A stretch of DNA of 64,000 bases from Struthio camelus. Taxonomy: Eukaryota > Chordata > Aves > Struthioniformes > Struthionidae. A program made the translations under genes and the position numbers. Below, one piece after another: positions 1 to 10,505 of this stretch (positions within the stretch are counted from its first letter, which is position 1; the number at the start of each line of letters is the position of its first letter). Location: positions 29,199,068 through 29,263,067 of the forward strand of contig NC_090952.1 in NCBI RefSeq assembly GCF_040807025.1, given 5' to 3'. The notes under the pieces were generated by a model. That model ran no database searches and was not told where the DNA came from. It saw nothing but the letters and a program-made list of their open reading frames with translations.

Positions 1-473
1 GGTAATTACTGGCTAGCTCACAAAGTGTTGGAGTTAGTGTTGGATGTGCATTATGCGGACAAATCAACTTCTAGAAGCAGCATACTTAAAGTACAGAAAG
101 AATATTTTTATCATTTATGTTCTTTCATTTAAATTTGAGAACGCTGAGGGAAGTGGAAAAAAGCATGAAATGAAGATTTCCTCTTGTTTATAACTAAAAA
201 ATAGCATCGGAAGAGAAGATATACTAAACTTTAAATTTTGAAGGGCCGGAAAGAGTAATTCTTTTAAAAAGTGCAAGCGTAACTGATTTTTTTTATAAAA
301 CAAAAAGCATGTTTAGAATGTAATACATCTGCACTACCTATAATGAGAACAATTTCAAAAAGCAAGGTTTCTTAGAAGTGGAAATATAGTAGTTCTTGCT
401 GTTACTGCACTTACTTGGCATTGTTACAGCTTTTTATTACTGAAGTATGGACTAAAGCCATTTTTCATCTCAG
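1..473 (+). other. HSF3: HSF3 intron, truncated at the window edge
   Basis: No coding segment is visible before the first recognisable exon. The acceptor (pyrimidine-rich stretch then CAG) lies at 471-473. The upstream HSF3 exons for the DNA-binding domain and HR-A/B trimerisation coiled coil must lie to the left of the window. Confidence 0.6.
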
Positions 474-555
474 GTCTCTAACAGATGCTGCAGGTGCTTC
501 ACCTTCCAAATACAGTCGTCAGTATGTTCGCATACCTGTGGAGAGTGGCCAAGCA
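474..555 (+). CDS. HSF3: HSF3 exon a (linker, KYSRQY motif)
   Basis: 82 nt, entering with one nucleotide of a split codon and ending on a complete codon. Acceptor CAG at 471-473, donor GTAAGT at 556. It encodes a Ser/Ala-rich stretch with the KYSRQY motif found in HSF1 just after the HR-A/B domain. Confidence 0.83.
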
Positions 556-3500
556 GTAAGTCTTCCCAGGAGATGAAACACTGGGGTGGACAGGTTGCTA
601 TGCATTGGTGTTCTTCCCTCCCGCCCCCTAGTCTTCCTTACAACTGTTATTATCCTGGTCTTGTAATCGAATGCGCTCCATTTTGAATTGGACACGTTTC
701 AAGCATTACCCTATCTGCATAATCATGCAATCCATACAACTTGGCATAGATGAAATTTTAATGGGGAAGAAAAGCTGCCAGAGGAGTGCAGATTCTACGC
801 CAAAGCAGTCAGAATTTTGGTGTATTCATTTGGTTTGCTGTATCCTGCAGATGACTTTTTCTGAACATAATTTGGATGGTGAAGATGGAAACAGTACAGG
901 TCTCATCATTCGAGATATCACTGACACTCTGGATAATGCCACTGATGGACTCCTTGCTCTGGCCCACACGAGTGGCAGAGCCAGGTATGCATAAGGATGA
1001 TGAAGTATTTGTGCTTAAGTCATTAACTAAGTAGTCATGTTTAGTGTAAGTGACCAGTATGAATAATGGGAAACAGCTGCTCTGCATTTTTTTACTGTGT
1101 CTGCACGACGGGCCTCTTTGTAGGCTGCCTTTTTGCAGCATGCATGCAGCATTGGCCATGGTCAGCAAAGCTTTTTAAGAGTTCATGTCTCTCTGAGAGT
1201 GTCTGTAGTCTTAGCAAGCTGATTGACACTTGGAGTTTAATTTGGTCAGGCTTTTCTTCCTGCTTAACAAATAAGCATGTTTAACTTTTTGACTGAACAG
1301 GGACCTGAATGCATGTGTAGTTTACTAATAAGCAAATCCAGACTAATAGTCTCCAGTTCAAGTACTACTCTTGATGTCATTATGCTAAGTGCAACTGAAG
1401 GGGAAACATTCTTTTGTGTGGCCTCAGATCCTTGTAAAAACTTATTTGGTTATCAATACGCAGAGTCGAATACGGACCAACTTGGAATCTTTTATTTTGA
1501 GGGATATGGTGTGATGAATTTCCCTCCCACCACATGCCCATGCACCTCTGATGCACTCTTTAGTCTGGCAAAATGCGATGTTCTGCCCTGATATGTCTCT
1601 CCATGTAAGCTGTAATAAGTGATTCTTCATCTGCTATTAGGAGGGTCTTTTCCTTCTCTTTCAAAAGACCAGTTGATTATTTGAACCCTTGATGGACTTG
1701 ACCTTATTAGGTATTAAGAGTTGAGATACTAAACTTGGAATGAGGAGCAGTACAGTTGGTGAATTCTCCTGCATCTTGTTTCCAGGGGTGTCTTACTATA
1801 TGAAACGTCTGTCATATTTTATAGAGAGACACAGACAGCTCCGGATCCTGGCTTACCTATCTGTCAAGTATCACAGCCGGTTGAGTTAAATTGTGCGGAA
1901 CCTATCCCTGCAGTTCCGATAAACGATGCTAACAAATCCAGTGAAACAGGAAATGATGCTGTGGAGCTCCATACTGCACAAGCTAATGCTCCAGAAGACC
2001 CTGTGTCAATGATTGACTCCATCTTGAATGAAAACAACTCTGGAAACCAAAATGATCCTTTACTGGACAGGTTTGTAGATCATTATACTCTTTTTCTGGA
2101 AACTGTTTTATAAAGTCATCATCCTGTGGTATCTCTGTTATAAATGCTTCTGTGTCAAAATTTTAGAGGATGTGTTTAGGAGAACATAGTAAATTAGCTT
2201 TTTTAAACTTCAAGTAGGAATAGCTGAGATAACGTTATCACTGTACTCAGTGCAATCTGAAGGCCTGATGCTATTCTGCCTCACTGACATTGCAAAATAT
2301 GGGGGAATAGCTTGGAATTGTATATTGTTTGTAGGTAAGTATTGAAGTATAGGAGATAGCTTGCAGCACAGTGAGAAACTTGATATCGGGGCTACATATG
2401 TAGCTTCTCTCCACTTATCTCTTATGTCCTGCCTGCTGTCCTGAGAAACAGTTAAAACACGCAATGATCCGGTTACTCACGTTACCGAAGAAGATAGCGT
2501 TCCTTTAGATACAGATTGCTTCCAGCCCTTTGCTTATCATGTGTTGTCCCAAGGTGAAAGCCATTGGACCATAGCTTAAACAGAGAGTAATATACAGGCT
2601 GGGATCTGAGACCGTTCAGAAGATATTAAAATGAGGGAGGAAATATCAAAAAAGCAGTTGTTCCTTCCATACATATGATAGTTACTAGTATGCTTGTTGT
2701 TCAGATGGCCTTCCTTCATTGTACCTGTTCTGCAAATAGTCAGACCATGAAAAGTAGTATGGGAATGCAGTTTCTTGTACTTAGCAATAACCTGTTCTGC
2801 GTTGTGAGCACTCCTTGCTGTATCAGTTTGGCTCTCCTTTTACCCCAACAGCTGTAATAATCAAGAAGTTAGCAGATCATTTCCAGGAGTTTGTCTACAT
2901 TGTGGTGCAAAAAAAAGGCCCTGACTGCTGACTGTTTCTCATCATATAGTATCATGTTGTCTTTTTAGAGAAGAAATTCAGGATTTTCTAAATTGCATTG
3001 ACGCCAGCCTTGAAGAGCTCCAGGCAATGCTATCTGGGAAGCAGTATAACCTTGGTTCTGAAGCTTTCAGTGATGTGAGTGTCTTTTAATGTATTCTGAT
3101 TCCTGAAAGATACTAATTAGATTGTATTATAAATTTTCTTTACTGATTTATTCCATGCTGTAATGGGCAAGAGGGAGGAAAATATTGAAAAGTAGATAAT
3201 TTTGGATAGAATGGTACATAGTCGTCCTAGGAGTCTGACAAAGTACAAGTTAGTATGAGAACCTTTTCCAGTTCTTATAGTATTTCTGTTGTGTATGACT
3301 CAAAACACTTTTTGAACTGTTTTCTCTTAAGCCTTTTCGCATACTGTCATATCCCTATTGCAGCCATATCCCTGGAATTACTGACAAATGTGGTGCCCTT
3401 CTCTTCTGTGAGCATCGATTTTTCCGTCTCAGGTTTAAAGTACCTTGCTGTAGGCCTGTGGAGGAGAGCTACTTTCTCTGTGCTTTAGTGGATGGTTGGA

Positions 3501-5826
3501 GTGATCTGCCAGATCCTGCTGTCCTGTCAGGATCTCTCTGAGGCTCTGTTTTAAGAGCTTTATAATAAGACACATGCTGCTATATATGATCTGCTTTTTA
3601 CTTTCAGACATATAATCCTGAGCTGCCAGCCCTGGATATGAATTTGATGGAAACTTCCTCTGGTATGGAAAATGTAAGAATGAGATTCTTTTCTGTAATG
3701 GGGAGGATTAATATGATATCAAGAGCTAAATTTCAGGGACTGATTGATAGCACAGGATGAAACTGCTCTTTTCTCTAATCCAGCTGTCCTAATGTTTTCA
3801 GTTGTCACTGCTGGCATATATATTTTAAGAGAATTCTCAAAACTTTTAAGTCTTATGTCCCTAGGCACAGTAATATACTCAGTATGCTGAACATTCATTC
3901 AAAGCAAAGTGACAGTTTAAATAGCATGTTCTTTGCTTTCTAAATACTATGTCTGAACACATAAGGAAAAGGGAAACAAACTGGTGTCTGTTCATTTAGC
4001 TGTCTGTATTGAGGAGCCTTTTTATTCTTAACTGTTACTTCTGTACCCTCTACTGAGAATGAGGAGGCTAGGAAAATCTTGTCATTTTTTTGTTCCAAGT
4101 GTGTGAGTACAGTTTCTTAGCTTGTTTCTCCAAGCATCAGAGAGTCCCAGGATGTCTTTCTGCAAAGTGATAACTAGGTTTGAGACTATATTTTAAAGGA
4201 GATTGTATGTATTCAGTCTATTTGAAGACTGAAGGGAAAGTATTAAAGGAAAAAGTATAATGCAGTACGTTGTATTTATTCTGAGCATAGCTATATGGCG
4301 TTTCCTCAGGGGGCACACAAAAGTTCTCTGCAAGTTCCCTTTCTTGTTCTAGTACCTAAAATTGTCTCATGTTACAGAAAACCCTTGCAAGTGTTATTGG
4401 TTTGTTTTATAGTCCTGAAATAATACTAGGACTGAACCTCCCTGTCAGAAGAGCTTAGATCGCAACTGAGGTAGAATGCTGCTGTGTTCAAGCAGTGCTT
4501 GCAAAATTTAATTATATTGATGAAATCATGTTTAACTGTGCTGTTCCAACAGGACAGACTATAATAAGGGTTCTAGTTTGAAAGGTGTTTAAAAAAAAAA
4601 AAAAAAAAAAGACTTGCTAGTCAGAAGCTTGTTTGGCTTTAGTAAGTTTGTTTGTGTTTCAGCATGCCTTCTTCTAAGAATTCCTATTTGCTGGTCCTTG
4701 TGGATGATAATGGGCTTGTGGAGTCAGAAGTTTGCGTTGGCCAACCGTTTTCTTCGTTTTCTCTCCTCCTTTCACGTTTAATTTTGTTAGCCAGTCAGTA
4801 GACTTGTGGGGGGGGGGGGGGGGGCGGGCTTGTTAAGCATTTGCCTTATTCTGTGTACATTTTGCTTCAGATTGCAAACTTGGCAGACAGCACTGAAGAT
4901 CTGGGAGCACGTGAGAGAGAAACAGCAGGAAACAAAGGTGGGCAGGAAGGAATCTGAGAGCTGTAGCAGTTCCAAACTCTTCCAAAATTGTTATGTTCTT
5001 AAATGAGTTTTTCTGGCCCGTAATACGGCTTACTTCCTTCTGTTTATGTGAAGACTGGGAGATACCATTGATTTTCATGGAGCTGTGCCTCAGTCTTACC
5101 CGTTCCATTCCATACTCCATAGATGCATTAATTGTTCCCCTGTTCTTACATGTGGCAGAGTGCCACAATAGGGAACAACAGCAGATCTCATGGCAGAAGT
5201 GTCTCCTATGTGGGCTACAAAACCCCACAAATGCAGTGCTCCTCATTTTGCTACTTGAATGCTGTCATTGCATGCCATGTGTATTGGTGGCTTGAAGCGT
5301 GCTTCAGAAATTGAGCCTTAGCTGCAGTCTTTAGACTCTTGCCGCTGTGAATGTAGTCTGTCAGAGCACAGTTGTACAGTTTTCTTCAGTGAATGAATTT
5401 TTGAAGCAGCCTCTACAGTTTTCCTTGCCTTGAACAAGCGCCTTCATGTATGTGTCATAGGAGTCTGGAGTTTAAGATGTTTGTTTTCCCTCAGATATGC
5501 AGCTGATACAGTACAAGGCCAATCCTCTGCTTTCATTATTTGAAGAACTACCCTCAGGCGAAGCTGCAGGGAAGACAGAGGATCCTAAAGACCTTCTACT
5601 GGCCCCCCTAGAGGAGAAACCTGAAGGAGGATGGAGAGCAGGTAGTGAAACCGTCTTGCCACTAGCAGCTCCAGCAAACCAGGCTGAGCCTCTTGATGCT
5701 CTGGGAACGGGCGATCCACCTCTCCTCTCAGAGGATGGGAATGGAGAGTATAAACTGTTTCCCCTCTTGCTGCTCAGTCCTGTTGCTAACTTTATAGAAG
5801 AGGCCTCTGAGATAGAACCTTCTTGA
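474..5826 (+). CDS. HSF3: Heat shock factor 3, C-terminal part (seven exons, 5' end outside window)
   Basis: Stress-activated nuclear transcription factor that binds heat shock elements as a trimer; this window holds only the part after the oligomerisation domain. Exons are 474-555, 851-984, 1825-2070, 2969-3074, 3608-3673, 4871-4937 and 5495-5826, and all join in frame to give about 343 residues and a TGA stop. Identification rests on collinear resemblance to the HSF1/HSF3 C-terminal half: KYSRQY in the first exon, GLIIRDITD in the second (HSF1 has a GPIISDITE-type motif), SMIDSIL in the third, the HR-C heptad repeat in the fourth, and QLIQYKANPL in the last (HSF1 has QLVHYTAQPL). The neighbouring VSIG4 genes favour HSF3 over HSF1. 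The reading frame has no breaks, so the gene looks functional, whereas HSF3 is a pseudogene in human as far as I recall. The DNA-binding domain is not visible here. Confidence 0.87.
851..984 (+). CDS. HSF3: HSF3 exon b (regulatory region, IIRDIT motif)
   Basis: 134 nt, acceptor CTGCAG ending at 850, donor GTATGC at 985, ending with two nucleotides of an Arg codon. It contains GLIIRDITDTL, equivalent to the conserved IISDITE segment of HSF1. The ATG that opens the exon is internal to the protein and not a start. Confidence 0.83.
1825..2070 (+). CDS. HSF3: HSF3 exon c (acidic regulatory region)
   Basis: 246 nt, acceptor TTATAG ending at 1824, donor GTTTGT at 2071. Joining to the previous exon makes Arg (AG+A). 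It encodes a Pro/Asn/Glu-rich, probably disordered region ending in VSMIDSILNEN, matching the LIDSILRE-type motif of HSF1. Confidence 0.85.
2969..3074 (+). CDS. HSF3: HSF3 exon d (HR-C heptad repeat)
   Basis: 106 nt, acceptor CTTTTTAG ending at 2968, donor GTGAGT at 3075. It encodes an amphipathic helix (EIQDFLNCIDASLEELQAML) with hydrophobic residues in heptad spacing. This is the HR-C repeat, which in HSF1/HSF3 folds back on HR-A/B to keep the factor monomeric in unstressed cells. Confidence 0.87.
3608..3673 (+). CDS. HSF3: HSF3 exon e
   Basis: 66 nt, exactly 22 codons, acceptor CTTTCAG, donor GTAAGA. It encodes TYNPELPALDMNLMETSSG and following residues, equivalent to the segment after HR-C in HSF1 (SPSVTVPDMSLPD type). 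Confidence 0.82.
4591..4610. repeat. (A)20 tract in HSF3 intron
   Basis: Uninterrupted run of 20 A about 260 bp before the penultimate exon. No target-site duplication or LINE body is recognisable next to it. Confidence 0.9.
4808..4824. repeat. (G)17 tract in HSF3 intron
   Basis: Uninterrupted run of 17 G on the coding strand, about 45 bp upstream of the acceptor of the penultimate exon. It can form a G-quadruplex in the pre-mRNA; the length is likely variable or inaccurate in an assembly. Confidence 0.9.
4871..4937 (+). CDS. HSF3: HSF3 exon f
   Basis: 67 nt, acceptor TTGCTTCAG ending at 4870, donor GTGGGC at 4938. It encodes an acidic stretch (IANLADSTEDLGARERETAG). In the present frame it joins cleanly to the last exon (G+AT makes Asp). 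Confidence 0.78.
5495..5826 (+). CDS. HSF3: HSF3 terminal exon (activation region and stop)
   Basis: 332 nt, acceptor TCCCTCAG ending at 5494, TGA at 5824-5826. It begins with QLIQYKANPLLSLFEE, the counterpart of the HSF1 QLVHYTAQPLF segment that opens the C-terminal transactivation domain. It is rich in Leu, Pro, Glu and Asp, as expected for an activation domain. The ATG at 5497 is an internal codon. Confidence 0.86.
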
Positions 5827-8800
5827 ACTCGCATAATATCTATAACTGGCTTAGTGATGTAAAATAGGTAACAAAGATAAATGTATCAGTGAGAAGTTTC
5901 ATCTTCTCTCTCCTCTCCTGCCTCCTGGGTTTCATATTTGGTATAGAAAAAAGAAGGTACTCTTTCTGCAAGCAGAGAGCAAGCCTGGAAAAGCTGAAAA
6001 CGAGGTCAAAACAAGAACTAATAGGACTGAAGGCATTGGGAGGAGGAAAGAACAAGCTCATTGTAAACATATTGCAATGTATTCTGTAACTGTTTTTATC
6101 TGATATTCTTACTGCAAGAGGAAATCTGTTTGTATCCTGTTTGTAAAGTTTGGCTGTTTTTTTTATTAGCTGGATAGTAACATGGTATGTAATATTTTAA
6201 ACATGGGTTTTACTCTTTCTGAGAGCCTGTTTCAAGAGGTGGCTTGTCTACTGTTTCAAATTGTGTGACTTCTGTTGTTTTTAGGGTTTTTTTAAGTTTG
6301 AGATTTCTTTTTTTTAGTAGTTTGTGGCTACAAATGTTTGCATCCGCTTAGATCACTTTCCTACTCCTAGACTTGCTCCTAGGTACTGGCAACGTTTTTC
6401 CTATGGAAAATGACATTTTAACTGTGGAATATTACTTTTTAACATGCTGACACATGTCCATTGCCACGAATTTTAGGTGTTATGGTAGGAAGTGCTTTCC
6501 ACCTTGCATACAGCTGATTTCTCATGCACATTGCATGGCAGTTCTTCTAGGATAACTTGCACTTAGCACACAGGTCACTTGTTCTTGGTAACTTTGAAAT
6601 GAACCAATTCAGGAGATGCTTAGCAAAGTCCAGCAGCTGGCATTGAAACAAGAGCAAAGAAAAAGGAGTAATGGAGCGATTTGCATTGACATAGGACAAC
6701 ACATTGAGATGTCTCTTCTGCGTGCAATTGCTACTTGTTTACCTAACCCTGTATGAGCATGGGACTTTCCTGCGTTTTCTGCTGGTGGGATCATAATGAT
6801 AAATTTATGAACTGTGAGATTAAATCCCTTGAAAGTAAATTGCAAAAAATAGTGTTTGCTTAGAAAGAAAGTCTTTCCCCAAAATTTCCTCCTATGCTGT
6901 TCTCCTGATTTTTTATTAGCAGCTGTAATACAGACATCAGCCCTTAGCCCCTGCTTTTCAGTGGAACAGGAAGTGTTCCTTAACAAATACCAAATGTGTA
7001 GCTGTCTATCACTAGCACACACAAGCCTGAAATTTGTCCTAGTGATGCAAAACTGTTGGGGCTAGGAGGAGTCTGGAGACAGGTAGAAAACCAGCTGTGT
7101 AATACCATGTGATATTCCTACCCGTGAAATTACTTGAACATTTTTTTAGTTTTAGGAATTCAGGCTATTTACAGGCTAAATTCTATAAAATTTCTGAAAC
7201 AAGAGATTTTAATTCCTTTTATGTTCAAGAATCCAAGCTATTTTGTTACACTGAAGCATTTTGGATAATGCGTGTTATCTATGCTGGACTGGCTGAATCA
7301 GATTTGCACTTCATTTCATTGTCATATCTTTGAGTTGTGGAGGAGGATGTTGCTGCTGAGTGTTTGTATACACACAACACCTTCACAGTGCTGTTTTATT
7401 CTCATACTTCTGTACTGTAGCTGTTCTTCATCTGTGTGGCCCTTCATGTTTGTATGTTTTCCATTGCCTTTTGTTAAGTATATCCTATCCTAGCTATTTA
7501 TAGTCTTTGTTTTGCTTGCTTTTTCTTCTTGAAAGAAAGGGCTGAATGGTCTAGGTTTTTCCTGAGCTAAGGGGAGAGAGGGAGATGAATAAATTGTGCA
7601 TCTGTCTTGGGTTCTGTGGATTTGGGGGTGGGGAGAGGGCGTCTTTTTCCCAAAGACCTCAATTTTTCCAAGAGTAAAAGAGTGAAAAATAGACCTTTTC
7701 CTGTGCTGTTTTGAACAAATTGCACACAGCAAAGTTCTGTGACAGGCTGATCTTCTGCAACTTCCGTTTCCTGAACAGGTTAGATTGAAGCGTATGGATT
7801 CCCGTCATGTTCTCTGCTGATGGAGTCATCTTATTGCACTGCATCTCACCATCAGATATTTGATCTAATTACCTAATAGTTTTTTAAACTCACTTTCTCT
7901 CTTAAGAAGTTAGGAAACAAGACTTAAGAAAACTGCAAATAGAAACTTTTGCTGCTGTGCCTGGTTTACGTATTGGACTAGGAAAAGTATATATTTACGC
8001 AAGCTTACTAACAAAGATTGCAATAGAAAGGGGAAGGCTAAATAGGAAGAGATTTTAAAAAACAAAAAACAAAACCCACAAGTTAAAGAAATTAAACTCA
8101 TGGATTGCAAAACCAGTACTGTTTCTTGTATGTTCTATTTTGTGTGTTCCTGTGTGTGCTAATACATTTCCCAAACCAGGTTACTAGGAGAGCTTCAATG
8201 CTTTTCAAGGGGTCTCCTTATGCAGCTGCTGCTGACTTGAAAATAACTGAAGTGCCAGGTTAGCCTGGCACCTGGTTTTGGAGCTGTCAGCCTGAGGAAT
8301 ATGGAAGATTAGATTTATTTTTAACCCATATTCAACATGCCACAGAATCAAAGCTTATGGGAATGACTGCCACAGAGCATAGGGCTTGGCTGAATTTGGG
8401 AGTTTGTGCATTTGCCTATATGTGGGTAGCTTGCTGGGTGCCAGCCTTCAGATCTAAGCAGTGAGGGGACTTTAATATTAAGTGGTTTTCCTAAGTGGTG
8501 TTGTAAAACCCTAAAATACTGTGGTGTGACACTACTGAGAAAAGGACTTGTAGTAGAAGGCTCCATAGTTGACAACTGAAAGTCCTGATGGATTGTATGC
8601 TGTAAAATGGCAATTCTATCTTTTTAGATGCTTTAGGAACCTGCTTTATTTTTAATTTCAAACAGGTGCTGGAGTAAAGATGATCACTCTGCCCTAAGTT
8701 CAGCAAAATAAATGTTACTGCTGTTACAAAGGAGCAAGTATTTTTGATACTAGAGTAGATATAGCATAGCCATCCCCTGAACAATATAGGAGGGCCACGT

Positions 8801-10118
8801 AGACACGAATCAGCTGAAGTGAATACATGGAAAGTGAAAGGGAGAGCAAGATGAAAGATAGGACTGAAAGAATTCGAACAAAAGTTAGTGGAAAACTCTG
8901 GATGCCATCAGCTGCGCTGCCGAGGTGTAGGAGACATCTGGTCCCTTAATAATTGAGAGTGGATGATGGAGATCTGTGAGGAAATCGTGGAGGATGAAAC
9001 AGCATTAAATTGGTAAGCGTGCAGAAGTTCTTTGGGTGCTACAAGCCCCTTGGAGCTTAATTTGCTGTTGATCTTGAAGAGCCCTGTATTCAAGCAGATA
9101 TCTCATGTTTCAGTCCCTTTGTGCGTGTGTTTGGATGATAGGAAGGTGAACTGAGAAGTTGTAAAGTTGCATGCTTTTAAGCAGATTTTGTAGAACTACC
9201 CAGCTGTTTTTTTTTTTTTTTTTAATCCAGACAAAATCAAGTTCTGCCTTGAGGTACCGTTTCCAAAAAGCAGAGATGAAAGAGGCTAGTAAGACTTACG
9301 TAAGCATTTCCTACTTTTTTTTTCAGGACCTATTTTGTGAAAACCATAGTTCCTCCTTGCAAGTAGCAGGAGTAACATAATCCCATCCTGTGTCCGCAGT
9401 GTGATGGACTAAATTACTAGCAGATCATTCTGCATGCTGTTTGTTGAAGCTGGGCCAAGTGAAAATGTCAATTTCTAGGAAAAATCAATAAGAAATTTTA
9501 AATATAAGGAAGTATTTGAATTGGTGGGGTAGAGGGAGGAAGTTCTTGGAATGAAAAATGCCAATTTTATTTTGTTTAGAAAGAAATTAAATAGTTTCAG
9601 ATCACTGTAACAGTATATTTTGATTTTCTTAACACTTTTTCTTAAAATGTGCACCCCCTTAACTGAAAGGCTTTATTGTTTGTTTTTGACTTGATGCTTT
9701 TCAGTAGAAAAGGTGTTCTGAATCCATTTGTGTTGTGGGTCCAAATCTGGATGATTTACCTGATGCCTAAAGTCAACAGATATCCAGGAATTCAGCAAAT
9801 CTGTTCTCTTTCAGCACATGGAGACCATGTTTTTTGGCTTCTCCCCACTGCCCCTCAAAAGTCACTGGCACCCTGAATAACAGAGACTCGTACTGTTTAT
9901 TAAATTGTTCTTCTTTATGTCTCAGTGAATTCTATGGTATTTCTTCTTCTCCCAGGCACTTAAGTGCTAGGCCTTCTAAGGAGGGATTTTGGTCTGTCTG
10001 AAACTCAGAAATATTAGATCCTTTTCTATTGATCCATACAAATGTTTTCATTTATGGTAATACCGCAAGAGTTCACCTGATTTCTAGAAGACTGAATAGT
10101 GATGGAATGGACTTTGTG
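5827..10118 (+). other. HSF3 3'UTR and downstream intergenic DNA
   Basis: No other gene is recognisable here. The 3'UTR end is uncertain: ATTAAA at 6819-6824, AATAAA at 7588-7593 and AATAAA near 8708 are the candidate poly(A) signals. The stretch also holds a 20-nt hairpin at 8252-8271 and a T-run near 9208-9224. Small ORFs here have no recognisable similarity. Confidence 0.5.
7588..7593 (+). terminator. HSF3: Candidate HSF3 poly(A) signal AATAAA
   Basis: First canonical AATAAA after the stop codon, 1.76 kb downstream. A weaker ATTAAA lies at 6819-6824. RNA data would be needed to choose. Confidence 0.35.
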
Positions 10119-10124
10119 GACTTC

Positions 10125-10499
10125 TGTCGGAGAACAACGGGAGACAAGCACATCCGATGATGATCAACAAGTCTCAGTTTATTCAGAATTATCTTATTAC
10201 TTATATAACAGAGTTAATTAGCTCATACATATTGCAAAAGCCAAGCTCCTTATAGGTGGCTACAGTAGAAGGCATTGTTATCTATTAGATGGATACAGTA
10301 GAAGGCTATGCACTTTTCTCAAGACACTAGTGGATACAGTAGCAAGTCATGCACTTTTCTCAAGACACTGGTATCTACATTATTTTCTAGTTTCTAAACC
10401 AAGGTCCTGCATTCCGTGTCTAGCTACATTTAAGCAGGTCTTGTAATCTTGCTGTCATGCCCCTTGTCACGTAGCCGGTATTCAATAATATCTTCCACA
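10125..10499 (-). mobile_element. Solo LTR, avian ERVK-like (class II), 375 bp
   Basis: Read on the - strand the element starts TGTGGAAG and ends CTCCGACA, so it has the TG...CA ends of an LTR. It is flanked by a perfect 6-bp duplication GACTTC (10119-10124 and 10500-10505); six bp is typical of alpha/beta-type (ERV2/ERVK) integrations. On the - strand there is a TATATAAG box followed about 25 bp later by AATAAA near the 3' end, the usual U3-R promoter and poly(A) arrangement. U3 carries a 41-bp direct duplication. No gag, pol or env sequence adjoins it, so this is a recombined solo LTR. It lies antisense to HSF3 and VSIG4. Confidence 0.85.
10290..10371 (-). repeat. Two tandem 41-bp units in LTR U3
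   Basis: Units 10290-10330 and 10331-10371 share TGGATACAGTAG at the start and CACTTTTCTCAAGACACT further on, with a few substitutions. A third partial copy (GGCTACAGTAGAAGG) lies just before at about 10256. Directly repeated U3 blocks are typical retroviral enhancer repeats. Confidence 0.8.
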
Positions 10500-10505
10500 G
10501 ACTTC

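Noticed and set aside
851-853. ATG codons opening HSF3 exons at 851 and 5497 as translation starts
   Set aside because: Both lie at exon beginnings in the frame delivered by the upstream exon and are internal Met codons.
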